Positions 22,487-32,739 of a stretch of DNA of 64,000 nt are shown here, in pieces. The stretch comes from Lomentospora prolificans (taxonomy: Eukaryota; Ascomycota; Sordariomycetes; Microascales; Microascaceae): contig JARFXM010000002.1 in the NCBI GenBank assembly GCA_029532625.1, forward strand, positions 248,001 to 312,000. Direction: 5' to 3'. Made by a program: the position numbers and the translations under genes. Positions within the stretch are counted from its first letter, which is position 1; every line of letters starts with the position of its first letter. The notes under the pieces were generated by a model. The model did no database searches and was not told where the DNA came from. It saw nothing but the letters and a program-made list of their open reading frames with translations.

Positions 22487-23545
22487 ATGGCCTCTGAACT
22501 TCCCACCGTCCGCTGGGGCATCGTAGCCACCGGCCTCATCTCCTCCTGGTTCGCCTCCGACATTATCCGCGACCGCCCCAACAAACAGGCCAGCCACATA
22601 ATCCAGGCTGTCGGCTCCTCCTCTCTCGAGAAAGGCAAGGCCTTCGTCGAGAAGCACATCCCCGGCACCACGCCCTCCGTCTATGGCAGCTACGAAGAGG
22701 TCTACGCGGATCCTAACGTCGACGTCGTCTACATCGGCACTCCCCACGCCTTCCACAAGCAAAACTGCCTCGACGCCATCAAGCATGGAAAGAATGTGCT
22801 CTGCGAAAAGGCGTTCACCCTCAACGCCGCTGAGGCGAAGGAAGTTTTCGCGGCCGCAAAGGAGAAGGGCGTCTTCATTATGGAGGCCATGTGGACTCGT
22901 TTTTATCCTCTGATAAAGGAGCTTCAGAGGCTGATTCATGCGGAAAAGGTCGTTGGCGATGTGCATCGCGTCTTTTGCGATTTCGCGCTCGCGCAAAACA
23001 TTGCTTCCCTGCCCGCCGACTCGCGCCTCAAGAACCCCGCCCTCGGTGCGGGTACTCTTTTGGATATCGGCATCTACAGTCTTACGTATGGTCTCATAAC
23101 CCTTGATGGTGGTGTCGGCGATGCCGCCGAGAATCCCAAGATCGCCGCCCAACAGCACCTTGTTGACGGTGTGGATGTCGCAACTTCCATTATCCTGCTC
23201 TACCCCGGTGCTAAGCAGGGTATCCTCACCTGCTCGAGCTTCTTACGAGGCGGTCGCGAGTTTTGTCGTATCGAAGGCACTAAGGGGACTATTGTCGTCG
23301 AGGGTATCGCCGCATCTGCGCCTAGCTCCTTCACAGTCAACATCGAGGGCCAAGATCCTAAGAAGTACGAGTTTGAGAAGCCCGGCTTCGGCTTCTACTT
23401 TGAGGCTGATGCCGTCGCGGCTGATATCGCTGCTGGTCGCAAGGAGAACGCTACGATGCCCTGGGCGGAGACGGTTCGCGTCTTGGAGATGCTCGATGAG
23501 GTGCGGAGGCAAGGGGGTGCCATCTTCCCTCAGGAGAAGAACTAA
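22487..23545 (+). CDS. Dihydrodiol/D-xylose dehydrogenase-like Gfo/Idh/MocA oxidoreductase
   Basis: Intronless, 352 residues, start MASELPTVRWGIVATGLIS with the Rossmann glycine-rich loop at residues 11-17. Signatures of the dimeric dihydrodiol dehydrogenase / NADP-dependent D-xylose 1-dehydrogenase subgroup: YIGTPHAFH (82-90), LCEKAF (105-110), MEAMWTRFYP and GAGTLLDIGIY. Family members oxidise D-xylose to the lactone or trans-dihydrodiols, using NADP. The canonical EKP is EKA here, common in this subgroup. Codon use is strongly GC3-biased, as for a well-expressed gene. Its antisense strand carries a long spurious open frame. Confidence 0.9.
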   Translation: MASELPTVRWGIVATGLISSWFASDIIRDRPNKQASHIIQAVGSSSLEKGKAFVEKHIPGTTPSVYGSYEEVYADPNVDVVYIGTPHAFHKQNCLDAIKHGKNVLCEKAFTLNAAEAKEVFAAAKEKGVFIMEAMWTRFYPLIKELQRLIHAEKVVGDVHRVFCDFALAQNIASLPADSRLKNPALGAGTLLDIGIYSLTYGLITLDGGVGDAAENPKIAAQQHLVDGVDVATSIILLYPGAKQGILTCSSFLRGGREFCRIEGTKGTIVVEGIAASAPSSFTVNIEGQDPKKYEFEKPGFGFYFEADAVAADIAAGRKENATMPWAETVRVLEMLDEVRRQGGAIFPQEKN

Positions 23546-23947
23546 CAGGACGACATGACTTAGTGACATTTTAATACATGAATAGCGCAAAATAAACAAA
23601 AATTTCCCATTCGAACCATACAGTATCTCCTGCTCGCTTGAAAAGCTCTGCCCGCGTGCAACCGTGTTTTGGAAATGGAGGCTTGGGGTATATGCGGAGG
23701 AGATGTGGAGGTGCAAACATAGCCAAACTCAACCAAACTCAACTCGGACTAGCTTTGGATCCAAGCGACCAACTCCTTCCCGCTGCTCCCCGAAGCTCCT
23801 CCGCTCCTTTGATCCTTAACAAGTGGGATGACTCGAAAGGTGGATCGAACCCAATTAAGATTCGTCTCTTCGCCCATTATTGACCTTAACCTCCGAAACT
23901 CCGCGTCAACATTCTTTCCCCCATTTATCCTATCCGAACCCTGGAAA

Positions 23948-25690
23948 ATGCTCAGTGGAAACCCCCATCTCGGAGAATCGAGTCTAGACCCCCAGGACAG
24001 ACGCACAACGGGTCGGATGTACCACCGTCAGAAAGCTGTCACCGCCTACCAACCTTGCAGGGCACGGAAGACGAAATGCGGCAATGTGCGTCCGGTCTGC
24101 GGGTTCTGTACGCGCATGGGCGCCGATTGTACGTATGGCGAGGGATCTAGGAATTATTCGTCAGAGGTACCTTTCGGAACTCGGACAGCTTTTCGGAACT
24201 CGGAGAGTTCGTTAGTAGCATACCGCTGCGCAGTTTCGACCCGGCCAGCCTGGCCATCCTAGATCGCGTTAACCACGCAAATCCACTAGTTAGAGTCGCA
24301 GCAACAGCAGGTTAGCACCACCATAAATCATAGTCATCAGCTTTCGCCTGGGTTGGCTGACTCAACTTCACAACAGCGTGTTCGGCGTCTCGCCCTCTGC
24401 AGCAATATCTAATAACACGCCTATGCTGGGAACAGAGCTGGATGATGATGCTCTAGATATCCCTGGATATCCCGCCACCTTGAATACTTGCGAGCCCTTC
24501 CTTCGATGGCCAATTTTTGATGGCTGCGTTACTATTGGTCGCGAAAAAGAGACTGGGTTTGATAGAGTCCCCTTTGCTGTCTGTGTAATGCCAATCCTTC
24601 TGCGGTGTTTTGGAAATGGTTTCTTTTGCGGCCCGTTAAGGCGTGGTTCTACTTTCACCTTGCCTACGTACAGTTCCGCAATCACCTGTGGATCCGAGCG
24701 CATGGGCGTCTAATAGGGCACGCGGACTCTCTGCCGCGAATCTGCAGTGTCTCGAACAACGATTATACTTGTCTTGCATGAAATCAGAATGGTAAGAAGC
24801 CTAACCAGGAGTCATATCTCTCATAGCTAACGCGATTGGCAGTGAGCCTCGCTGCGAGATACTGCTTCCTGCGAGCGGCGTAACAAAATTCGGGTTTCCA
24901 GGTATGCTCCCGTCGCCACCGACAGGAGTCTCATTCCCACCTATAGCCCACGCATCCCCCGGCAGAGGTATCGACAGCACCCAGGCCGCCGGATATTGAG
25001 CCCGAAGTGGAAAAGAGCTGGTTCGTTACCTCGCCGAGATCTTGTACCGTAAAATGATGAATCGGGCGATGGCTGCCATGGGCACTGGCGGGGAGCAGGG
25101 GTGTATTTCTTATATCTATGAAAACATCAAACACTGCAAAGTTTTAGATGAAGAAATTAATATATGTTATTAAGTTATATATTCGCTGTGCTGAACGTCT
25201 CCCAAACCATACGTAACCTTTTGTTCCTCAAGGTACTCCCGTATCCCTCCCTCCCCAAATACAGTAGCAATGTCGTCGAGCACGCGCCAAACGAGCTCGC
25301 TCAGTTCATTAGCAACCGCGCTCTCAGCTGCCGGAAGTGGCTCCACCTCCCGCTACGCCATCCATCAGCCCCGGATGACCCGTATCACCTGCATGTTGTG
25401 CCCTTGGCGAAAAAGTGCCTCGAGATATGCACCCAGTGCCAGTTTGTAGCGTACGCATTCCGACGGCACCACGGAACATGGTACGTTGCGCGCACAATGT
25501 GGTCGAGAGCGCTTCTCCTTCTCGCCGCTGTAAGAAGTCGAAGATTTATTGGTGCCCGGATGAGTGGAGAGAGGTTGTGCGGTTGTCTGTTGAAACGCTC
25601 AGGAGGTGGGAGACGGAGTCCCCGGATTTGAGATGGCCGTCTGACGTGCTTGAGCGGATTGCAGAGGAAACTGTAGCGAGATTACCATGA
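23948..25690 (+). pseudogene. Zn(II)2Cys6 transcription factor pseudogene
   Basis: From ATG 23948 the frame reaches a binuclear-cluster domain: AYQPCRARKTKC, then RPVCGFC and GADCTY. The first of the six Cys is Tyr: TAC replaces TGC, a CpA-to-TpA change on the other strand. After about 24200 the homologous reading is spread over several frames: FDPASLAILDRVNHA (after a frame shift near 24230), TELDDDALDIPGYPATL and CEPFLRWPIFDG at 24430-24530, HAPNELAQFISNRALSC near 25280, HHGTWYVARTMWSRALLLLAA near 25470 and EWREVVRLSVETLRRWE with APDLR-like ending near 25560-25640. These blocks occur in the same order as in the fungal-specific regulator middle and C-terminal regions. Multiple indels and stops make it non-functional. 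It lies just downstream of the dehydrogenase pair. Confidence 0.8.
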
Positions 25691-26211
25691 CTTAGCAAGT
25701 TGAACCTACGTCAAAAATCGAAATGTCATAAGCCAAGTGTAGGAATATATCTCGAGAATTGATTGTCCTGACTGCCAGCCGAATTGCACAGCTAATCGCT
25801 TTCCCTTCATTTCCTGAGGCACTGACTCCGTATTACGAGGTCGCCCAAAACTAAGTTGCTTATTTACGTTCTGGAAAAAAATATTGCGTTCGCAACCTTG
25901 GAAATCGAGGACAATCAACAATCAGCACACACCCACATTTGTGATGCCAGAGGGCCGCGCTGACTAAGACCATTTATTGGTTGCATCACCATCAACCACC
26001 AAAAACGCTAAGCATCGCGAGTCAAAAATTCTGCCCAAACCCAAGAGATCCCGGCTAATCGAAGCCGTCTTCAAGGGGCATTGTAAAGTTTAGGCTTCCA
26101 GGACACGCCTATAAGGGATTAGTCCGTCACAAGGGTAGCCCGTTTGCGATCCTCCCCGCGCGGCCCAAACACATCATCTCTCGTCCCCGCCACGGTTGCG
26201 CAAATTTCGCC
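25691..26211. other. Intergenic; promoter of the methyltransferase gene
   Basis: No gene recognised. Ends in the CCGCC-containing leader immediately before the ATG at 26212. Confidence 0.5.
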
Positions 26212-27411
26212 ATGCACTATATCCGCTTCCTTCGACCTCCCAAAATTGAGATCCAAAAGGGCCAATCCTTCCTCAGTCTTGTATTAGTGGTCTCTACAGA
26301 TCTTGGCGATGCACTTCTGGACACCGATACCAGTGTGATACTGAATCTCTGCCTCTTCACCCAAGCCAGGCATCAAGGACATACACTCGAGCCAGGGTAC
26401 AAGACGACATTGACCTGGGAACCGGGCGCTAGAGTGCTGAAAAAGGCAATCCCTATTCCAACAAAGTCATGGAAACAACTATTGATCAGGCCGGCCGACT
26501 TGACCATCGCCGCCCGCCAGTTTTCGCAACTTGCTTCATTAGCCCAAACTACCCCAAGGGAACCCTTCCCGCGAGGGCTCATCGTTCCCGTTTGGTTTGA
26601 CTTTGACCAGTATGAAAATGGAAACACTTCTCAGAAGGACGTATGCCTACGAAAGCTTCATTTAGTCGATAAGACTGTGTTGGAGTTCGAAGAAGAATTC
26701 GGCGACAGTATCGCGAGGCACGTGTGGGACGGTGGACTAGCAGCCGTCTCATTCCTCACTCAGATTCTGGGCGCGCCTGCGGAAGAGAACCCAGAAATCG
26801 CAAATAGGATGCCCACTCTAAGAGCGATGCTTCTTGATGCTGCGCCAATAGACATAATCGAGATCGGATGCGGCGTGGGCGTCCTGGGAGTTGGCTTATC
26901 CGGAATGCTTACCTCCGCGCGCCAAGACAGGGATATTGATCGGTACGACATCATGATGACCGACATCTCAGAGGCTGAGGAAAGAGCGAGAGGAAACATT
27001 CGAGCATTTCTAGAGGGTGAAGAAAAGGCAGAGAGAAAAACGCCGACGATCAGGTACGAAAACCTCGATTGGGAGGATGGGAAAGAGGGCAACTTTAGTG
27101 AAACAGTGGGATCGCGACCCTGGAAGCTGGCTATCATCAGCGACTGCACTTACAATACTGACACCATACCGTCGCTTGTGAAGACTCTCTCAAAACTTCA
27201 AGAGACCACGGCATTCCTCGATGCATCGTCCCAGGAGCAGCCGCTGCGGATATTCCTGGCGACCAAGCCTCGTCATTCTTCGGAGCAGGCTTTTTTCGAC
27301 CTCATGCCGGAGTATAAATGGACCGTAAAGGAGAAAACCACCATCCATCTCCTCCATACAAGCCGTGAGCCGGATCCAGTTGAGCTCTACTTGTTTGAGA
27401 GAGACATATAG
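26212..27411 (+). CDS. METTL21/family-16 lysine methyltransferase-like protein
   Basis: Intronless, 399 residues. The N-terminal ~160 residues form the family-specific lead-in. RHVWDGGLAAVSFL (169-182) is the W..G..L..FL element that precedes the Rossmann fold in methyltransferase family 16 (PF10294). Motif I is IIEIGCGVGVLG (215-226); an acidic MMTDI strand follows (248-252) and the post-motif DCTYN (311-315) matches the D-x-x-Y catalytic-region motif. The C-terminus shows the LATKPRH strand. Known members trimethylate or monomethylate lysines of translation factors and chaperones. No membrane or signal segment; cytosolic. Substrate not predictable. Confidence 0.85.
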   Translation: MHYIRFLRPPKIEIQKGQSFLSLVLVVSTDLGDALLDTDTSVILNLCLFTQARHQGHTLEPGYKTTLTWEPGARVLKKAIPIPTKSWKQLLIRPADLTIAARQFSQLASLAQTTPREPFPRGLIVPVWFDFDQYENGNTSQKDVCLRKLHLVDKTVLEFEEEFGDSIARHVWDGGLAAVSFLTQILGAPAEENPEIANRMPTLRAMLLDAAPIDIIEIGCGVGVLGVGLSGMLTSARQDRDIDRYDIMMTDISEAEERARGNIRAFLEGEEKAERKTPTIRYENLDWEDGKEGNFSETVGSRPWKLAIISDCTYNTDTIPSLVKTLSKLQETTAFLDASSQEQPLRIFLATKPRHSSEQAFFDLMPEYKWTVKEKTTIHLLHTSREPDPVELYLFERDI

Positions 27412-28281
27412 TCCAGATGTGCATTAAATCACGAAGCAATAAATGAAAGAATCCTGGCTTTATGGTGTTAAGAAATACCTCCTATACTTGCTGTATCCCA
27501 TATCCAGTGTTCGGTGAGCCTGAATGGTGCACTCACAACTTCATCCGCTGGTCAGATTCCAGGTCCATTGGGAATAACCAGTGTTCTGGCAGGTGGTACG
27601 TGCGTCACTCACATTGGGACCTTCTCCAGCACAATCTCTCGAGTCCGTAACTCATACTCGATCTCAGGCCGCAGGCGTGTTGGGTAGCCGATTACGAGAT
27701 ACTCGTACATGGGGTAAAGCGATGTGGTAGGCGTTGCGCCTTCAATCAGTGCTGGCAATACGGTCAGCGCGCTCCCTGGGAGCAATGCTCAAGCAACCAT
27801 ATCACAACGGGCCGGGGGTTTGAAAGCATCGGCTTTTTTAGTGTTCGCCCTGAATAGGATTATAACGCTTTGTCATTTGTACGATCTATGTATTACGGTC
27901 GTAGCTTCAGACTTGGGGATTAAACAACTCCGGCGCTGTCAAATCATAGTTTGGGTAAGATTACTTCATGTGTCAAAAGAAGGAACTAATTGGCGATCTC
28001 AAGTTGCGTCGAAAGTTGTAGCACTGAACTCTTGGATCCTGGTGACATTGTTGGGCTGTTATTGCCCAAAAACCATAAACATCGTCGCGAGGACGTCTCG
28101 AATTGTCCCACGTAAACAGCTTAGTCATCAGACTTGCCAGCCCACATACAGCGACAGGGATCACGGAGTGGCTGGATCACGGAGTGGCTGTGACATGGAG
28201 AGCTGAAGACCCCTCGTTCCTTTGGAGCCTTCTCATGACCAAATTGCCAGCCATTCCTCCTACAATGGCACCTCCCCCGGC
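27412..28281. other. Intergenic, no gene recognised
   Basis: Short ORFs on both strands. A minus-strand stretch near 27990-28100 contains PRDDVYGFWAI, faintly like the PRDKVYGLLGL element of HET-domain proteins, but nothing around it supports a HET gene. Confidence 0.4.
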
Positions 28282-31200
28282 ATGAATATCCACGCCTTGA
28301 GCAAACAGTGAGTGACCCTCTCGACTCTGGTTTCCCGCGCGACTCCCTCGATTTAAAATCCGGCTGACTCTCTAACCTCGCGCGAACACTAGGCGGTCGG
28401 AAGACCTATGGCACGAAGCCGTTGAGCTGCTCAGCGACGAATTGCGGGGATCGCTAGATGCCCAACCAGGAAACCATCGGGACATTCTCGAGGTTGTCCT
28501 GTTCGATGCTCGCCAGAAACGAGAGCTCTGCCTCGCGAGGAGGTGGAAAATCAAGAAGAGAAACGGCGACGTAATAATTCTGCGCGATGTGTTCGACAAG
28601 ATCATTACATGGACCAATGCGTTCAAGTCCGTGGGAGACACAGTCGCTAGTATCGGCCCACAATGGGTAGTTATGCCTTGGACTGCGATATCCCTGCTCA
28701 TCAAGGTAAGCTAGTTAGGGAGTTAACCGACCGTCCGTCAGTCCGGATTGGGGCGGGGGGACCATGCTGAACCCTACAGTAGATGTCTGTAACGGAAAGC
28801 GAGATATTTGGAACCATGATTGATGGTGTCGAAACAACGACGAACATTCTCGCACGATATACCATCTTCGAAGCCGTCTATCTGCAACGACGTACGCCTG
28901 CTACAGCTCAACTCCGCTCTTCTCTTGTTGCGCTCTACGCAGCGGTCCTCTCTTTCCTAGCCGAGACATGCAGTTATTTCGGAGTTAACACTGGACGGAG
29001 AATGCTGAAGGTGGCCAATCCTCTTTCGACGGGAAACATCGAGAGTCTCCAGAACACCATAAAAGATAGACAGTCTGAAGTCGATCGAGACTCCCAGTTG
29101 GTGGCGATGGAGTTACTCCAACACACTGCCCACAACATTAATGCACTTTCCAGTCACACGAAGACCTCCTTCGGCTCAGTGTTTTCGATCCTTGACGCCG
29201 GGGTAGCTCGAGTTCCTAGCTGGGGCCAGCAGAACGGTGGGGAAGAGGTCATGCGACATGCACTAAACACCCTGCAAAATCCGGTGCGAACGTCGCGGCC
29301 ACAATCACTGAACCACGACGGCTTGGATATGAAACAGAGGAAGCTGGTTTTTGACTGGTTATCCCCGGCCACCTACTGGCTTCACCATCTTTCTGAACGG
29401 ACCGGGAGACTGGAAAGCTCAGGTGAATGGATGTTTGAAGACGAAGAGTTTCAGAGGTGGAGAGTGTCAAGTATTTCTGGTACACTATGGCTACATGGTC
29501 TTGCTGGTAGTGGGAAGACCAAGTTAGCGTATGTATATGCAGCTCGATTTTCCAACCTACGTTCAACGCTAACTTGCCCACCTTTCCTGTAGATCCGCAC
29601 TAATAGACCAAGAACTAAAGACGGCCAAGGCGCGACCGGATGCCGCCCCAATGGCGTACTTTTACTGCTCGAGGAATCCAGCGGAGCCTGAGCGGGCTAA
29701 CCCTCAGGAAGTCCTCCGCTGCATCGCCCGCCAGCTCTGCCGCGATGACCCTTCCAAAATGGTCAATCCTTCACTGAAGAACTTGCACGAGTTCCTCAAG
29801 GACCCAGCTCCTGGGGAGAGTAAGCTCTCTATATCCTCGACTGTTGACTTGATACTTGAACTGCTAAAGGAGAACCCCGCAACAATCATCATTGACGCGC
29901 TGGACGAGGCGGACCCTTTGGAGCGCCACCAACTCATGGATGCTCTCGACAAGATTGTTCTGAACTCAGAAAACATCGTCAAGGTTTTTTTGACTAGTCG
30001 AAATGATGGTGATATAACATGCCGGCTCTCCTCGACCCCCAACATCTATATCGATGCCCATCGTAACGTAACAGATCTCAGCCGCTACATTGTAGCAGAG
30101 ATCAGTGCCGCCGTTCGATCACGGAAGTTACTAGGCGGAAACGTATCGGAACGCCTGCAAACCACAATAGGTTACTCTGTAATGGCTAGAGCCAAAGGAT
30201 TGTAAGTCTTGTCCATTCCGCCGCGAGCATCTATGCCATCCTGGTTTTTGTTAACCAATGCGCTCGCAGATTCCAGTCGGTGAACCTTCAGCTGCAGAGT
30301 TTGTGCGATACCCAACGCATTCGCACCGAAAGCGACCTCCTTGAACAACTGGGTCAGCTCCCAGATACTCTCCCGGATCTCTACAGCATCTCGCTTGCCC
30401 AAGTAATGAATCAGACTCCATCAGAGTCGGCCTGTGCCGTGGCAGCACTCAAGTTGCTGTTGGCAGCCCTCCATACGCTCCCATGGGATGCTTTTCTAGC
30501 CTTGCTATCAAAGGCCGTGGCTAAAGAACAGCCTGTGAATGTGTCTAGGGAATCGATCCTTAGAATTACCTGTGGGTTCCTGGACAGCGACGAAGAAAAG
30601 TCCTTCGTCGCATTCTCTCATTCCTCAGCCCGCGAATACCTTCAAAACCATCGCGATTTCCCGCATCCGATGGTTCATCTGATGGCTGCCTCCGTGTGTT
30701 TTGCCAGTCTAGAAGGCGCTTCCCATTCCATGCCGCTATGTGCCGCACACCAATATAGTTGTAGCTTCTTGGGCCACCACCTTGAAGAAGCGGGCCGAGC
30801 GCTCAGACAACGTGAGCTCGGCGAACAAATAAATAATTTCCTTGCACTCAACCCCAACGGCGGTCACCAGTTTAAGGTCTGGCGCGAGGATGTGGCTCGC
30901 ATATATTTTCCGGAAATTATCCCCAGTATCATGATGTCAACTCGTTCCCTCCGGTGCGCACATCCTCTAGGGTTTTCCATTATCTTCAACCTCGAGGAAT
31001 ATTTCCTAGACCTTATGGACAACACGATTTTTGCCTCTGGAGTGTGCTACAATCTGGAGCATATCTGCAGTCGGTCAAAGGTTGATTCAACGGTCCGAGC
31101 CAGCTGTTACTTGACGTGTAACCTTACTTGGTTCGAGCTCGCCATACAACTCAGCAGAGCAGAGATTATAACTACAATGCTGCAGAAAGACATGAAACCC

Positions 31201-32418
31201 TTCACATTTTACAACGATGGCGGACTGAATATCCTTCACTTTGCATGTTCGCTTGGCAATGCCAAAATGGTCCGGACCATCCTCGAATTTGAAGTTGATC
31301 CCAACGAATTGACACGACAGGCAGAGCAGGAACAGAGGCGCCCAGAAGAACTTGGCCGCTTTTCCCGCGAGCATGGGGTGAGATCCGGACTGGGATTTCG
31401 CAGTAGCAGCAGGGCTGGCGACGTGGTTACTCCTTTTATCCGCGGAAGCGACAGATCGGCTCCGATTCACTTGGCTATAAGTGCCGGAGCCAGCCCGGCC
31501 TGTGTCAGAGAACTGCTCAGTCACGGAGCTGATGTACACAAGCGGACCCAAGGTGGTTCGACAACGCTGCAGCTCGCTGTGGAGGCTGGGGATGCGGCAG
31601 GCGATATTGTGGATATCCTCCTTGAATACGGCGCCGACCCGAATGCAACTGTGGGATTCGGGAGAACCATCGTCCATGTGTCGGCCGCCATGGGCCTTGC
31701 CGACATTTTATCCCGCCTACTCAAATCCGGTAGCGTCGACCCCAACGTTCCAGACGCTTATGGTCAGACCCTTTTCAATATTGCTACGCGATACGGGCAC
31801 GAGAATGTTTTGAGCGTGCTAGATAACATGGGGGCAACGCAACAAAGTGGAAGATTGAGTCTCGACAGTAATGAGGATGATGATCAGCCGTCTCTCCCGC
31901 TCATGAATTCTTCGGTGGGAACGGAGTGGACCTCCCGGGGAGAGGAAAGCTTCCCGCCAAGCTGTATCCCTCAGGTTACGGTGACAGAGGTGCGAGATTT
32001 CAACCATCCGATCCTTGACACAACAAGTGTCCAACTCGACAACACCCTGAGTATTCACTTAGAGAACACTCCGGATATCCAACGCGACAACACTCCAAGT
32101 ATCCAATCCGACAACACCCCGAGCGACCAACGTGACAGCTCCAAGGCACCATACCAACAAGTCGAGTGGGAATGCCGTCCACACCCAACTCAAGCGGGTA
32201 CGAAGCGGCACTCAGCACCTGCCATTGGGCTGTTTTCCAAAGGGTTTTCCAGAGAACAAAATTCCAGTTCTATTCCGGACTCGTTTGAGGGAACCACGTC
32301 GGTCGTCGATACGTCGAGTTCTGCAATCGGACAAACGGCCCCATCTGTTTCAACCAAGCGTCGGTCAATGCGTAGTGTAGTCAAAGGAGAGTGGTTAAAA
32401 TTAGCGGGACGACTATGA
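28282..32418 (+). CDS. NLR-like STAND protein: N-terminal domain, NACHT NTPase, ankyrin repeats
   Basis: Five exons: 28282-28307, 28393-28705, 28783-29528, 29593-30201 and 30270-32418, giving 1280 residues; every junction keeps frame. The N-terminal ~330 residues begin MNIHALSKQRSEDLWHEAVE and contain VGDTVASIGPQWVVMPWTAI, as in the NWD-type STAND N-terminal domain. The P-loop GLAGSGKTKLA is near residues 352-362 and Walker B TIIIDALDEAD near 458-468. A helical region follows (AKGLFQSVNLQLQSLC spans the exon 4/5 junction). Ankyrin-type repeats lie near 880-910 and 960-1087 (LHFACSLGN, IHLAISAGA, LLSHGADVHKR, LLEYGADPNA). A C-terminal tail carries five 8-residue repeats (1148-1187). The family acts in non-self recognition and regulated cell death, with ankyrins as sensor. 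Intact. Confidence 0.9.
32017..32136 (+). repeat. Five 24-bp in-frame tandem repeats in the NLR tail
   Basis: Five consecutive 24-nt units encode variants of NTPSIQxD (TTSVQLD, NTLSIHLE, NTPDIQRD, NTPSIQSD, NTPSDQRD). They lie in frame within the last exon, so unit gain or loss would preserve the reading frame. The units are imperfect, so not a very recent expansion. Confidence 0.85.
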
Positions 32419-32739
32419 CCATGTAAACATTATATTTACCCCGGAAGAGCGGTATTTTCTTGTTTTATTTTTGAAGTAAAACGAAGCCAACACGAATAGT
32501 TTACCATGTCATCCATGAGCTTGAAGACCTCTTTAAATGCGGCTAAAAATATGCGCAAAGGGCTGCCTAAGGTTAGTTTACTTAGTGAGCTGGGAGACTA
32601 GCTGGAATTATACTTAACCTAGATCAGAGTACAAAGAATATATATCTCTACCTTGTATATCTATGATATTTGATCCAGGAGAATTGATCACTGCGTGTAG
32701 CACAGGCGCCTCTTTGGCCTCAACGAGTTTTCGCCTGCT

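Noticed and set aside
22316..23158. 280-codon minus-strand open frame over the dihydrodiol-dehydrogenase-like gene
   Set aside because: Antisense shadow of a strongly codon-biased gene, without family motifs.
27973..28164. Possible HET-domain fragment on the minus strand (PRDDVYGFWAI)
   Set aside because: Only one short element matches and the surrounding sequence shows no other HET motif in any frame.
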